A stretch of 64,000 bases of DNA from Litsea cubeba (lineage: Eukaryota > Streptophyta > Magnoliopsida > Laurales > Lauraceae). Of this stretch, positions 44,278 through 55,920 are shown piece by piece. The notes under the pieces are model-generated. The model was not told where the DNA came from. It saw only the letters and a program-made list of their open reading frames with translations, and ran no database searches. The stretch spans positions 75,548,151 through 75,612,150 of the forward strand of contig CM022944.1 in assembly GCA_012931725.1 (NCBI GenBank), given 5' to 3'. Positions within the stretch are counted from its first letter, which is position 1, and each line of letters begins with the position of its first letter. The position numbers were made by a program, and so were the translations under genes.

Positions 44278-46396
44278 ATCTCCCCCTTTGCAATTTGATG
44301 GCAAACCTTTCTCACACTAAATCTCCACACTAAGTCTTCAGCTCCTCCTTGGCTGGACAATTCTTGAAATCTCTTTGGATGCTTCTTCATTTAGCTTGGG
44401 CTCTAGCCTTTTCTTCATTCTCCTTGTTGCTTGTAGCTTGATCATTCTTCAAGCTTTCATTCCATCTTCCTTTCTTTGGCCAAGCAACTTCTTTAGCTCC
44501 CAAGCTTTCTTCTCTTCATTTCTCCCCTTTGACCATGCACTCTCCTTTTGGCAAGATGTGCATTCTCTCCACCTTTAGCACTTTCTCCCCCTTAATTATT
44601 TCTCCCCTTTTGCCATTAAGCTTGAGAACTTTCTCCCCCTTTGCCATTAAATTGCAAAGGTATCAATTGAACAGGGGAACCTACACACATGAAACAAGGA
44701 AATACCTTTTAGTAGCACCTGTTAACAAAGGAAATCAAAAATGAAATACTTAACAGGTCATCATGCATGGGTAATAAGCTATAAGGGTATCAAGAGCCAA
44801 TATAAGGGTGAATTTGATCAAAACTAATACTTCCTATGAAGATTTACTCCCCCTCAATCCATATTCTCCTTTTGTCAAACTTTTGACAAGGATTTAACTA
44901 ATAGGTACAAGAAGAAGATGGTTTAACCAATTGAGGTTAACTTCAAGTGAAGGATTAGATTCAATTGATAATAATATTTGACTATAAAGCTCAATATGAT
45001 CAAATTACCAAAGTAAAGGGCAAGGTCATTGGGATATACTAAACATAGCATCAATCAATATAACTATGAAAATCATTATGCTATGAGTAATTTGAAATCA
45101 TTTCATTCAATCATAAGATATGACTATCATGTGCAAGATGAGTGAAATGAAGTTCAAATATGAAGCCTACCTCAACCATAAACCAATCAAGATTATGAAC
45201 ACATAAACATGGTGGTCATGAATTTACCTATGAGAGCATGTGAGGTGGCAAACATGAAAATTATGATGCTAATAGAATGTGACAATTACAAAATCAAGCA
45301 TCATAAAAGGATATTCATCACTTTAAATGATATAACTAATGAGCATAGTGATGAACATGAAAAATTGCATTTAGAAATATATATAACTTGGTAGAGCATG
45401 CAATTTTCAAAGTGTCAAGATCATATGAATTCAACAACTAAGAAATCCATCAAACAATCTATGAAATACAAGGAATGGATTTCAAAGAGGTTCATATGAT
45501 TAAACACTACTATGAAGTTGAAACATGTATAAGAATGACATAACAAGGAAAATACACATGAATCAACAACATAACCATCCATATCAAATATAATGACTAG
45601 AAAGCATAAGGATGGATTTTAGAGTTCTAGTATGGTTTTTACAAATGTAACTAAGATCACAACCATACATGGAACTAATAGACATTTGCAAATAAAAAGA
45701 ATGCAACAAAATGAACAAAGATTCAAATAGTCTATCACAACATTCATTTCCATTTGAAATGGCATAATCAAATACAAAAGGAAATGACAACATGGAACAT
45801 GCTTTGAAGAATATAACTAATGATGTTTTAAAGCAATTCCATTCAAACAATCTTCAAATCATAAACAAAATCCAACAATGGACAAAATGAGTATGAAAAG
45901 AAGATAACATATTATCAATCATCAATTTGTATTCTAAACAATATAACTACAAGGGCTCATATAAATTGAAAACATATTTTCCATATCAAAAGATATAACT
46001 AGTAAGTTCATGGAAAATCCAAATTGATTCAAATCATTTGTTTTTAAAGAAAAAATCTTACTAAGACATTCAAACAAATGATTTTACAATATCAATTGAT
46101 TATGAAAGATCTAGCTAATAAAGCTTTGAAACCATAATCAATTGAACATGTATAGAATTGCAAGAGATATAACTAAATGAACAACAAGCAAATCTAACAT
46201 GTTGAAAATATAATCAAATGATTTTGAAAACCATGATATGTAACTAGATAAGTACATGAAGACAAAATCAATTGATTACTAATAAACATTGCATTTTAAT
46301 AAATGTAACTAAGAAAGTATAAAATGCAAATGAAACATCATGACCAACAAAAAGATTTAACTAAAAAGGATAGGTTGGTCAATGAGGTCCAAGGCC
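44278..46396 (-). repeat. 3'UTR of the gag-only element with periodic TAACTA motif
   Basis: No long frame. From about 44890 to 46350 the word TAACTA, usually as ATATAACTA or ATGTAACTA, recurs at least ten times at irregular 40-120-base intervals, flanked by ATGAAAA and AATCAATTGA words, as in a decayed tandem array. The 44278-44640 part is CT-rich with several TTCTCCCC words. The PPT lies at its left edge. Confidence 0.65.
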
Positions 46397-47842
46397 TTAA
46401 GGTTTGACTAAGTAAATAACTTTTGGAATCCACCTAAGGTCTTGGGAGGGTTGGTCTTTGAGGTCTATCTTAAAAGTCTTACCAACTATTGGAGATTTGA
46501 CTTGATAAATCTTCAATTTAGACTTATCACCATGATATTTAGATTTAACTAAATTTGGCTTAGGATGGTGATTAGTCTTTTGAGGTTGGTGACTTTTCTT
46601 CTTAGGGGATTGATTTCTTTTCTTCTTATTTCCTCCATTTATTTGACTTTTGAATTTAAGATTTAACTTTGCAACTTTCTTCAAAAGTTCCTTCATTTGT
46701 TGAGTTAATGGAGGAAGATTGAGAAGCTTTTTGTTAATAGATTCTTTTAGAGTTGGTTTAACTTGTTTAACCTTTTTAGAATCTATTTTAGGAGACTCCT
46801 TTTTAATTGGTTTTACTTGTTTAGTCTTTTTAGAGTCTTCCTTAATTTTTAATGTCTTATCCATCATAGAGTTTGATTTTACCTTCTTTGGTTCAAAGAT
46901 GGGTTTAGACACATTGCTTCTTCTTAATTTGCACTCAAATTTGAAATGCCCTTCATTACCACAATAATGACATTTTGATTTGGGCAATGGAGAGTGAGTG
47001 CATGAGAATGAGGACTCACCTTTCACAAATATGTTGGTGAATTTAAGGTCATGTGAAATATTCCTATCATAACCAAGACCCGTCCTATCTCTTTGTGATT
47101 TACCCAATTTAAATAACTTTTCAAATTTTTCTTCACTTTGGGTAAATTTGCACTCATATTTTTGTTTGTAAGTTTCAAGTTGAGTGACTTGGTTTTTAAG
47201 GGTTGAATTTTCATTTTTAACTTTTGTTAATTCATTTTCAATTCCCTTAAATTTGTTTAGCTCTTCATGGGCAAGTTTTAATTCAAATTTAACTTCATTG
47301 ATAACATTAGATCCAAGTTCTAGAGTTTTTATCTTAATTTGTGCATTAGATAAATTTTCCATAGAAATGGTTAACTTGGATTCTAGGTTGTTAATGTTTT
47401 CATCTTGCCTTTTTAATTGATCTCTTAGTTTTGAATTTTCCTTATTAAGATTATCACAATCTATCTTTGATTCTCTTAGGTCATCTTTAATATTAGATAG
47501 ATTATGCAAAGAGATCATGAACTTAGATTCTGCACAATTTATTAATTCTTCTTTTTCTCTAAGTTCATCTTTTGAAGAGACTAATTCTTGGTTTAGTCTT
47601 TTAGATTCTTCTTTTAATCTTCTATTCTTCTTAGAAAGCTCTAAGGATAATGTGCACAAATCCTCATAAGCTTGTTCAATATCATTTTCATTTTCATCAT
47701 TTTCTTCTTCTTTTAATTCAACTTGGGATTCATTAATTTCAATGTTTGAATCTCCAATAGAAGGAAGAATGAGGGGTCTAGAAGAATCTACCAAAGAATC
47801 TACAAAGTCTAAACTAGTGGAATCCATTCTTATGATTTTCAT
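46397..47842 (-). CDS. gag: Coiled-coil gag of the gag-only element
   Basis: 481 codons, uninterrupted, ATG at 47842 only 98 bases after the 5' LTR. Residues 1-50 are Ser/Asp/Glu-rich. About 55-250 form a long coiled coil (KRLNQELVSSKDELREKEEL, NLESKLTISMENLS). A GLGYD motif (255-259) and a zinc knuckle C291, C294, H299, C304 follow, then a Lys-rich basic tail with repeated KKVKQVKP and a final WIPK motif (about 470). The coil, knuckle and W-[IV]-P-K end resemble the C-terminal half of SIRE-type Copia gag; the usual N-terminal capsid-like (UBN2) part is absent. The intact frame in a young copy suggests it is made. It presumably binds RNA and relies on an autonomous partner; that is inference. 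Confidence 0.85.
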   Translation of the reverse strand: MKIIRMDSTSLDFVDSLVDSSRPLILPSIGDSNIEINESQVELKEEENDENENDIEQAYEDLCTLSLELSKKNRRLKEESKRLNQELVSSKDELREKEELINCAESKFMISLHNLSNIKDDLRESKIDCDNLNKENSKLRDQLKRQDENINNLESKLTISMENLSNAQIKIKTLELGSNVINEVKFELKLAHEELNKFKGIENELTKVKNENSTLKNQVTQLETYKQKYECKFTQSEEKFEKLFKLGKSQRDRTGLGYDRNISHDLKFTNIFVKGESSFSCTHSPLPKSKCHYCGNEGHFKFECKLRRSNVSKPIFEPKKVKSNSMMDKTLKIKEDSKKTKQVKPIKKESPKIDSKKVKQVKPTLKESINKKLLNLPPLTQQMKELLKKVAKLNLKFKSQINGGNKKKRNQSPKKKSHQPQKTNHHPKPNLVKSKYHGDKSKLKIYQVKSPIVGKTFKIDLKDQPSQDLRWIPKVIYLVKP

Positions 47843-47925
47843 GAGAGCACAACTCTAGGGTTTTAACTCTAGGTTTTTACACCTAATCAAGAGTTCCAAA
47901 CACTTGATCCTAATATAGAGCACGA

Positions 47926-47938
47926 GGCTTTGATACCA
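47926..47938 (-). other. Primer-binding site of the gag-only element
   Basis: The minus strand reads TGGTATCAAAGCC two bases after the 5' LTR; it differs by one base from the usual initiator tRNA-Met site (TGGTATCAGAGCC). Confidence 0.8.
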
Positions 47939-47940
47939 AT

Positions 47941-49692
47941 TGAAAGTCCGGGATCTTAACCCTAGAGGGGGGGTGAATAGGGTGAGCTACACTTAATGAC
48001 TAATTATGACCAATTTTAATTTCTTTACAATTAACTAGTCACATGTGATGATTAACATACATAAAATGCGGAAGCTAAACAAATACAATCACCACAACAC
48101 AAGAATTATAGTGGTTCGGCCTCAATGCCTACATCCACTACCGGCTTGTGTTCCTCACACCCCACCGGATTTCCACTATTTATGCTTTTCCAAAAGGCTA
48201 AGCAATAACCTCAACACTATGCTTTTCTAGGCTAAGCAATAACCTTACAATGTGCTTTTATAGGCTAAGCAATAACCTTTACACAATGCTTTTCTTAGGC
48301 TAAGCAATAACCTTAATACATAAAAGATTTCTCTCAAGGAAAGTGTCTTCACAAAATACTCTTATGAGATTACAATTTAGCTCAATAAATTTGCCTCTAA
48401 GATAGGCGGATATGAAAGTGTAATGCAACTCACACAAACACACTAAGTAATGCAAAGTTGAATGCTTATGAGGTGTGTGTGTGAAAACTTCAATCAAGAT
48501 TAAAATTAAAGCTCAATCTATTTTATGCTTAAAGCAACTCAAAAGTTTAATGCTCATAAAAATATTTGATTGAAGTGTTATGCAAATCACATGTTCAAAA
48601 ATACTAACTTGTAAATGATTTATGAAAATCAAGATGACACAAGTTGTATGAAATTAATTTATCCTAAACATGTGATGCATATGCAATGTTGTTTTCAAAA
48701 TGAAAGTTTAATTAAAGATCAAATGAATGAAAACAACAAAGATGATTCAAACAAGTTAATGTATCATGCTATAAAGAAATCAAAGATTTTGGCTAAGCAT
48801 GATTTACAAAGTTTAAAACAAAACTTGGTTTGAAATCAAGGGTGAAGAATCCTATGACTTAAATCAAAGATTAAGGAAGTAGAGGATTCAACACATCATA
48901 GTTTATATGCTAAAATCATTTACCAATAATTTAACAAAGCATAAAACAATGATTAAGAAAAGCAAAGGCTTACTTGGTGATTTAACTTCATTAATCCAAG
49001 CTTTAGCTTTCCTAAAGACCCTCTTGGTCTCTCTTAGTTCATCCCATTTTTCTTCTCTTCAAACACCTCAAAGAGTGCTTAGAAGCTCCAAAATGTTCAA
49101 CACTTTTTCAATGGGAATGAACCCCTTTTTATACTCAAAAGTTGAGTTCCTGCGTGTCCTCGGTCGACCCCCAGCTTGGCTCGGTCGACCGACCCTTAAT
49201 GGTAAAAAATCAGACCGTTTGAAAAATGCTCAACGGACACTTTCTCGGTCGACCCACAGTGTCTTCGGTCGACCGAAGGCATGGGTTCGGTCGACCGACC
49301 ACACTGCGGGTCGACCCGAGCCCAAGGACCAAAAATCCCATTTTTTGCATATTTAAAGAGATTTCTTTGTGGGATCTTTGGGCCACTAAATCAAGCTTGG
49401 AAACATGATTTTAAATCATTCTAAGTATTTTAAAATCATGAAACATAAAAAACCAAAAATCATTTGAAAATTTAAATCATTGGCTAGCTTGATTTGTAAA
49501 AATTCTTTTTCAAATAACATGCATCCAAGATGAAAACCAAAACATGCATGAAACATATGATTTACAAGATTTAAAATAATGCATGTGTAAATCAAGATTT
49601 CAAGAATTTCTAAATCAATGCATGTGTGAAAATTCATGAGATTAATAAAATGCTAATGCATCCATCAAATTGCAATAAACAAAATCCTAACA
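47941..49692 (-). repeat. 5' LTR of the gag-only element
   Basis: Right copy, 1752 bases. Minus-strand TATAAAAA at 49126-49133 would drive transcription leftward through gag. The palindrome cluster is at 49161-49335. Confidence 0.92.
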
Positions 49693-49697
49693 TGCTT

Positions 49698-50500
49698 CTC
49701 CTCTTCTTCTTTTTCACCTTCATACATTTGTGAGTCTGCAAAGTAGACTTCTTTACCTTTAAAGGGTTTTCTGTCCGCAAAGACTCGATGTATCATGCCG
49801 TCGTCGCCAACAAACTTGATGCATTGATGTAAAGTTGAAGGGACAACACCATTCTCGTGGATCCAAAGGCGTCCGAGAAGGATGTTGTAGCATGAAGGGG
49901 TTTTTATTGCACACACTATGACCTCAGAGATAAGATCACCGATCTGCAACTTGAACCTGATTTTGCAGATAGACCTTTGAGTACTCCCATCGTATCTAAA
50001 GATAGATACAGATGTGTGGCTCAGCTTGCTGGGTGGGATGCCCAACTATTCGAGAGCCTATGTGGAGATGAGGTTGAGTGCAGAACCTGGGTCGATCTGA
50101 ACTCTGTGCGTAGGCATTTCCTTGATGTACCCTGTGAAGTATAGGGGTCGGTTGTGCCTGGTTTCGCTAAGTAGGAGGTCATCCTTTGTGAAGGCGAAGG
50201 TTGCACTGGCTACTTTTTTAACCAAGAGGCATTCAATGCATGATCCCTCAATTTTCTTCTTTTCTCCCTTTGAGGAAGCTTCTGAGTTTTTGACCCGGTA
50301 ATCCATTTCAATTTGGAGGACTTGTGGGGCATGTTTGTCGACATCCTCATTCAGCTTTTGTAATTCTGAAATGAGATTATCACGAGTGTGCGGAGACATT
50401 CGCAACAAATCTAGGATGTGCAGACGTGCATGTATGTGCTTGAAGTGTTCGATCAAGTCATACTTGAAAGCCCCCTTAGGGCCTGCATGTTCATCATTGT
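49698..50500 (-). pseudogene. Protease region of the second Tat element
   Basis: Minus-strand frame with RVQIDPGSALNLIST (catalytic Asp in a D-P-G form), two in-frame TAG codons at 50058-50060 and about 50049, then GIPPSKLSHTSVSIFRYDG and the ILLGRLWIHE flap/GR motif. It ends in an acidic EGEKEEEEK stretch at 49698, where the gag-only element is inserted; with the insertion removed the frame continues at 42520. Confidence 0.82.
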
Positions 50501-51370
50501 TGCCACTAGGGGCGCTTACAACATCTTTTCCTGAAGGATTTACATAAGTAAAGGAAGATTGGTTGTAATTTTTGTGGTAGTCCCGGCCAGAGCGGGTGCC
50601 TCTACCAATTTCGAGAGCTTCTTAAGAAGGGTCTTCGTTTGGAAGATTGTCTTCAGGATCAAGAGGCTGTCGTTTTTCATTTGCTGAGGATGTATCAGCA
50701 GCAGAGTTGCCATCCTCAGTGATTGTGTTGCACGGAGCATTTTCCGGGAACAAGTCCTGAACAGCATCCAGCAACCTTTCTTCTTCGTTGACCAATTCAT
50801 CGTCCCAATCATAAATAGCTGGGAATTTTTCAGTTAGGAAGGGTGTGAACTTTGAAGTCACAGTCTCAGGAGAAGAAACCTGAGAGGGTGTCATCTCAGT
50901 GAAAGTCACGTGAGATGAGGTGGCTCCAGAAGATACATTGCTAGGCTCGCCGGAGTGTAAGTGATCTCATCAGAAGATGCTTCGGAAGAGCTATAATTCC
51001 GAATTATCACATTACAAGAAGCTTTGACAGGAGACGTTGCCTGATCGGAGTCAGACTCATCATTGGATGTAAGAGGATCGTCTATCCAGCAATTTTCTCC
51101 ATTTTCAAGAGTTAAGGGAGGATGTACCTAATGGTCTTCAGGGACTTCAGGCTCTGGATTGCGAGGAAGCTCGTTGACGCGGTCCTACTCTTGTTCTAGA
51201 GCGAGACGCTGCAAGATCCTTGCATATTCTTCAAGATCAGGCATGGGAGCCAAATCTTCTTCCTCATCAGCTCTTTGTGGCTCAACATGGTTGATTTCCA
51301 CTGGAGCAATGAGAGGTACTGGTTCAACAACATTTTCTTTTACAGCTTCTTGGTCTTCTTCATCATCAGA
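50501..51370 (-). pseudogene. Acidic linker between gag and protease
   Basis: Acid-rich frames (NHVEPQRADEEEDLAPMPD; KFPAIYDWDDELVNEEERLL at about 50815) that continue gag after its TAG at 51371-51373. Broken by TAG and TGA codons and at least one frameshift near 50910. No domain recognised. Confidence 0.6.
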
Positions 51371-53215
51371 CTAGGATCCTTGTGGCTGTAGGGGGTTATA
51401 CCAGATTACCGGCATAAGACGATTCTCAGGAACCCATTCTTCATCGGAGAGGTATTCTCCTGTTTCAAGGGACTCCTCCCACTCATCTGTGTAGTTGGAT
51501 TCGAATCCATCATCGTTGTCGCTGGACTCGTATCCATCAATGGAGAATCCAACTACCGAATTGCAAGAGTATGATGCCTCCTGCGTGGCTTCTTTGAATT
51601 GAGGTGGCTTGAAATCATTAAGAGTGAATTTCCTTACCCCCTTTGAAGTCTCTGGAAGGGATGTTTTTGTTGCCTCCAATGAAGCGGTAGAGGAAGCCTC
51701 TGCCTTTTCTTTGACTTCTTGTTTTGGCTGGGTCTTCTCTTGCCGTTTGAGCTTAAAGAGATATTTCCTACCCTGTCTTCGCTGTTGAGCTATAGGCTTT
51801 GTCTTCATGACCTCCCAATTTTCATCTTCAAGGAGATCGGGATGTACCCATATGGGTTGTCCGTCTGGTGTCGGGTAAGGAACCAGTTCCTCGGACGCTT
51901 GGATTGAGTTTATCACCTTGAAAGAAGTAGTGATCTTCTTCTTCGGTGATTTTGATGTTTGTCCACATGTCACCATGTTGACAGAGGCAGACCCATGGTT
52001 TTTGTCAAAGGTGATGACTCCGTTTTTCCACATCTCGTTTATTTTCTCCCTCACAATGAAGCATTGATTGAGAGGATGCGAGATCATCTGATGGTATGGA
52101 CAGTACCGAGGATCGTTGGTTATGTCAACATCACCCGGTCTTTTTGGTTCAGGCAAGGTGAGCTTGTCGTTTGCCACAAGAGCCCCAAAGATTTCATCAA
52201 CATCTTCATCAAATGGGTATTTCTTCTCTACTCGTTCTTTGAAGGCATCTGAGAGTTCAGGTCTTTTACCAGCAGCTTTGTTTTCAGCTTTCTTTAGTGG
52301 CTGAGGAGCTGACTTGGTCTGTACATTGAGGACCTCTTTTTTCTTTGGTTTTGAGGTTGCAATGGCGGTTGGCTCTTTTCTTGATGATTTCTGACTGTTG
52401 AGGTCTTTAATCGCCGTTTCAGCTTCCATGGAAGCTTCTAGGAGTTCTCCCAGGTTCTTTGATTTGTTGCCGATGATCATGGAGCAGATTCTAGCTCTCA
52501 TATTGTTTCGGCAGATGTTGACTAGCGACGCTTGTGGTAATACATCAGAGCATTTGTATGCCATTGCTTTCCACTTGTGAATGAAGTCATATGTTGACTC
52601 ATTCTCCCCCTGTTTTAGGCTGCACAGCTGAGCCATAGTAGCGGGATGATCCTCACCTTTGAAGTGAGTCAGGAAGCGTGTCTCTAGCATGGCCCAGTTT
52701 TGGATGGAGTCCTCCGGCAGAGTGGAGTACCAATCGAAGGCCGTACCTTTTAGGGTACTTACAAAGAGGCGGATCTTGAGTGCATCTTGATCCGCGATAA
52801 CTCCCGTCAGGATCTTGAAGTGGATGACGTGCTGTCTGGCTGATCCTTTCCCCATATATGTTTGGAGAGTAGGATGCTTGAATTTTGTAGGGAACGGGAC
52901 CGAGTCCATCCATAAGGGATATGGTGGCTTGATCCCATGCTCCTTGAGTATATCCTCTTCTTTTGCTTTTGCGAAGATACTATTTACATCTTTTTTGGTA
53001 AGGGTGCGTGACTCATTTTCTTCTCTATTTACCTCATCGTCTTGATGATTCAGAGGAGGTTCATTGTTCGCCTGATTTTGGAAGGCGAGGAGAAGGTTTT
53101 CCATCAGAGTTTCAATCCTCTGTTGGCCTTATTCCAACTGCTGGATACGTGTGATCGCATCATCTTGAGGTGGATTGCGGGGTGGTGGCTCAGAATTTGT
53201 AGTCAGGACGTTCAT
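51371..53215 (-). pseudogene. gag: gag of the second Tat element, one nonsense codon
   Basis: The frame starts at ATG 53215 (MNVLTTNSEPPPRNPPQDD), has TAA at 53129-53131 replacing a probable Gln, and is then open for 577 codons from 53104 to TAG 51371-51373. It holds a complete Ty3-type capsid region (PPYPLWMDSVPFPTKFKHP, TLKGTAFDWYSTLPEDSI, MLETRFLTHF) and the CPYHQMISHPLNQC knuckle typical of Tat/Ogre gag. The C-terminal part is acidic. It is almost intact, so its death was recent or the stop is read through. Confidence 0.87.
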
Positions 53216-53218
53216 CCT

Positions 53219-54319
53219 TCAGGATTCGAATGAGGAAACTGTCCTGGTGACTGAGCTGGGGCTCATTCTTTTTGAAGAAGAGCTTGAGGAAGGATCACTC
53301 TGCCGTCCGTTGCTTGAAGGAGCAGGGGATTCTTCTGAATGTCTTCTTGTCCTGGAGACGCTGAGGGTCATCGGACGTCGGACATGGATTTTTGTTGTTG
53401 ACTTTTGGCGCCTTCTGGTTTTTCCAACCATATGGACGGCAGCAACTTGGTTGGGTCTTTCTTTTTTGACCCATTTGGGAGAGATTTGAAGTGTAGGAGG
53501 CTAGGTCCTTTGCTTCTCTAGTCTCTTTTGCCGATACGACGCGCGTATATGACGAGCAATTTGAGCTTCGGTCAGCTCTGGCTGGGCTTTGACAACGAAG
53601 GATGTGCTCCCTTGGGTGCAGCAGCCGAGCCTGTCTTCTTTGTAGCTGGGCAAGGACAGGATGCAAACCCTGTCCTTCGCCTGTTGTAGCGAAGCTTTGA
53701 ATTTTTGGAGTTCAGCCCCTGTTGAGATGAAGGGTCGAACTGCCGGTTTGTAGGCCTTAGCAGGTGCTCGCAGAGGCCTTGTGATGCATGACTTGAATTT
53801 GGGCTTGTAGGAACAAGCCGGTTCATGCTGGGTTGACTTGGGAGTCAGATTGGAGATGGGTCTCTCCTCTTTCATGTAAGCAAGAGGGTAGAACTGGTTC
53901 TCCTTGAGTGGGGCCAGGAATGCTGGCTTGGTGGATGTTTGGGACCTTCTTTGTTTTGGTGAAGGTCTTGGGGACCAAGTCTTGGGATAGACCTGGTCGT
54001 TTACTGGTCGAGGCTTCGTGGGGCTGCCACGGGCTTCGGGCCTTCTGGTGCTCGCCTTTGGTGTCACGGTAGTGACACGTTAAGAGGCGAGTTTCTGCTT
54101 CTTGGAAAGAGCAGTTTGTTCCTCAGGAAGTGGGAATGGTCCTAGCATCCCAAAGATGATTGTCTGGGGAGTCGAGGTCGACCCGGAGTTCAGAGAGTTC
54201 CCGAGGGAGTTAACGCTTCGGCAGCTGATGGGGCGCTTGTAGGTGCGCGTAGTTTGCTTCTGTTGAAGCATAAGTTGGTGCTTGTTCTCGTCGAAGGTAA
54301 TGGTTAGTGAAGCTGCCAT
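53219..54319 (-). pseudogene. ORF1-like frame upstream of gag
   Basis: ATG at 54319 in a good context (AACAATGGC; MAASLTITFDENKHQL). In the same frame as gag, with stops at 54080-54082, 53501-53503 and a final TGA 53219-53221 six bases before the gag ATG. Basic, Pro/Ser/Thr-rich protein (RRPEARGSPTKPRPVND) with a short conserved-looking LTEAQIARHIRASYRQKRLE. Ogre-type Tat elements have an ORF1 of unknown function in this position; I cannot match it to a named domain. It could instead be the N-terminal part of a longer gag. Confidence 0.6.
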
Positions 54320-54370
54320 TGTTAGTTTTCGAAAAGTTTTTGAAACAAGACCACATCCATTAGTAATCAC

Positions 54371-55900
54371 AAGAATATAATGATCATAAATGGGAAGTTC
54401 TATGGTTTTGTCTTTTCAAATTGCTCGAGGGAGATGACCTAAGTAATATGAAGAAGGCAGAAAGCCATAGAGGGTACAATTGTTCTGATCGCAGGTATGG
54501 TAAGCCCAGAATGAGCGTCCCAGTGACTGCTAGAAGCAATTGTGAACTTAAATTCGACTTATTGAGAAGCAGAGCTTGCTCGAGGAATGAAAAATATAAA
54601 GTTGGAGTTACAAATGTGCCGGTCATGAATACGGTAGACCCTGAAAGGGCGTACTAGTACCGCTAGACACAAATGTTTGGAGATCGCATCCATGAGATGA
54701 GATTCCCTATTTTGAAAGGTCAAGATTGGATTCATCAAAGAGAGCAGATGGTATTCCGATCCAAATACGGTCTCAGTGATTTCCACGAGCGCCAGTATTC
54801 AGAAGGAAATGAACCATAATTTCTCGGATCTGAATCCAAAAATGACGAGTTTTTTTTTTTTTGAAAGGCCAATATCGGGTTCATCAAAGAGAGCAAAAGG
54901 CACTCCAATCTGAACACGGGCTCAGTGATTTCCGCGATCGCCAGTGCTCAGAAAGGAGAAGACCAAGATTTCTCCAATCTAAACCCAAAATGATGGAAGT
55001 TTTTTTTTGAAGATTTTTTTGTTCAAAAAAATCTTTTTTTTATTTTTATTTATTTATTTTTTAAAATTTCTTTTTTTGAAAATTTTTATTTTTTATTTTT
55101 TTATTTTAAAAATCTTAACTTTAAAAATTTTATTTTGAAAAAAATTTATTTAAAAGACAAGAGAGTACACATAGGCCTCCTAACCCGGTCTTATGAAATC
55201 TCGATTGATAGAATTGCCCCCAGGTAAGGGTAGGATTACTTCATGAACCCGTTTGAAGGACCCTTGCCTAGAACAGTCAAGCTGTCTCCACACTCTGGAC
55301 AAGGCTTTTCTTGAATCAACCATGATCAAATAACGCAGTTGGTTTAACCTTAGTGGTCTATGTATTTTTTATTATTTATTTATTTATTTATTTTATTTGT
55401 TTTTTTTTAGATCTTTAATGAACTCATCAAAGAGAAACGATGGCCCAAAACCTTAGTCGAACAGGCTCAACATTTCTGCAAGCACGATGAACGATAGGAA
55501 AGGATCAAGGTTTCTCAATTTTGAATCCAAACTGAAAAATCTGATTTTTTAGATTTTTAATGAACTCATCGAAGAGAAACGATGGCCCAAAACCTTAGTC
55601 GAACAGGCTCAACATTTCTGCAAGCACGATGAATGATAGGAAAGGATCAAGGTTTCTCAATTTTGAATCCAAAAATCCGATTTTTTTTTGTTTTTTTTTA
55701 AAAGAGAAAGAGTGGAAATGAATTCAAAGAATTAGAAATTTCCAAAAAAATCTCATCTCATTTTTTTTAGATGCGGAATCCAACACATAGGCCACCAATT
55801 AGAAAGTAGCCAAGGAATCAAGAAAAGAAGTATAAGCATAAAGCAATAGATATGATATGCAAATATTTCATTTCTAGCATCGTGTTCTCAAATGAACGGG
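54371..55900 (-). repeat. 5'UTR of the second Tat element with tandem repeats and AT-rich tract
   Basis: Two units of about 150 bases (from about 54711 and 54862) share TTCATCAAAGAGAGCA and CTCAGTGATTTCC. Two further units with a 142-base period (from about 55417 and 55559) share GAACTCATC(A/G)AAGAGAAACG and CAACATTTCTGCAAGCACG. The two pairs look distantly related. 55000-55150 is a low-complexity T/A tract. No coding frame. Confidence 0.8.
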
Positions 55901-55918
55901 TCCCACCGGGTGTGCCAG
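55900..55918 (-). other. Primer-binding site of the second Tat element
   Basis: Two bases from the 5' LTR the minus strand reads CTGGCACACCCGGTGGGAC, the expected TGG... primer-binding site. The tRNA cannot be named with confidence. Confidence 0.75.
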
Positions 55919-55920
55919 TT

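Larger units (their letters stand above)
42526..49692 (-). mobile_element. Gag-only Copia-type element (TR-GAG), young
   Basis: LTRs 42526-44277 and 47941-49692, both 1752 bases, TGAAAGTCCGGG ... AATCCTAACA on the plus strand. TSD TGCTT at 42521-42525 and 49693-49697. The PBS on the minus strand reads TGGTATCAAAGCC and the PPT AAAGGGGGAGAT. By eye about nine differences separate the LTRs. The only long frame is a 481-codon gag-like protein, with no protease, integrase, RT or RNase H and no room for them. This matches the published class of terminal-repeat retrotransposons with GAG domain (TR-GAG). The gag type suggests a SIRE/Maximus-like Copia parent; that is inference. Confidence 0.92.
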
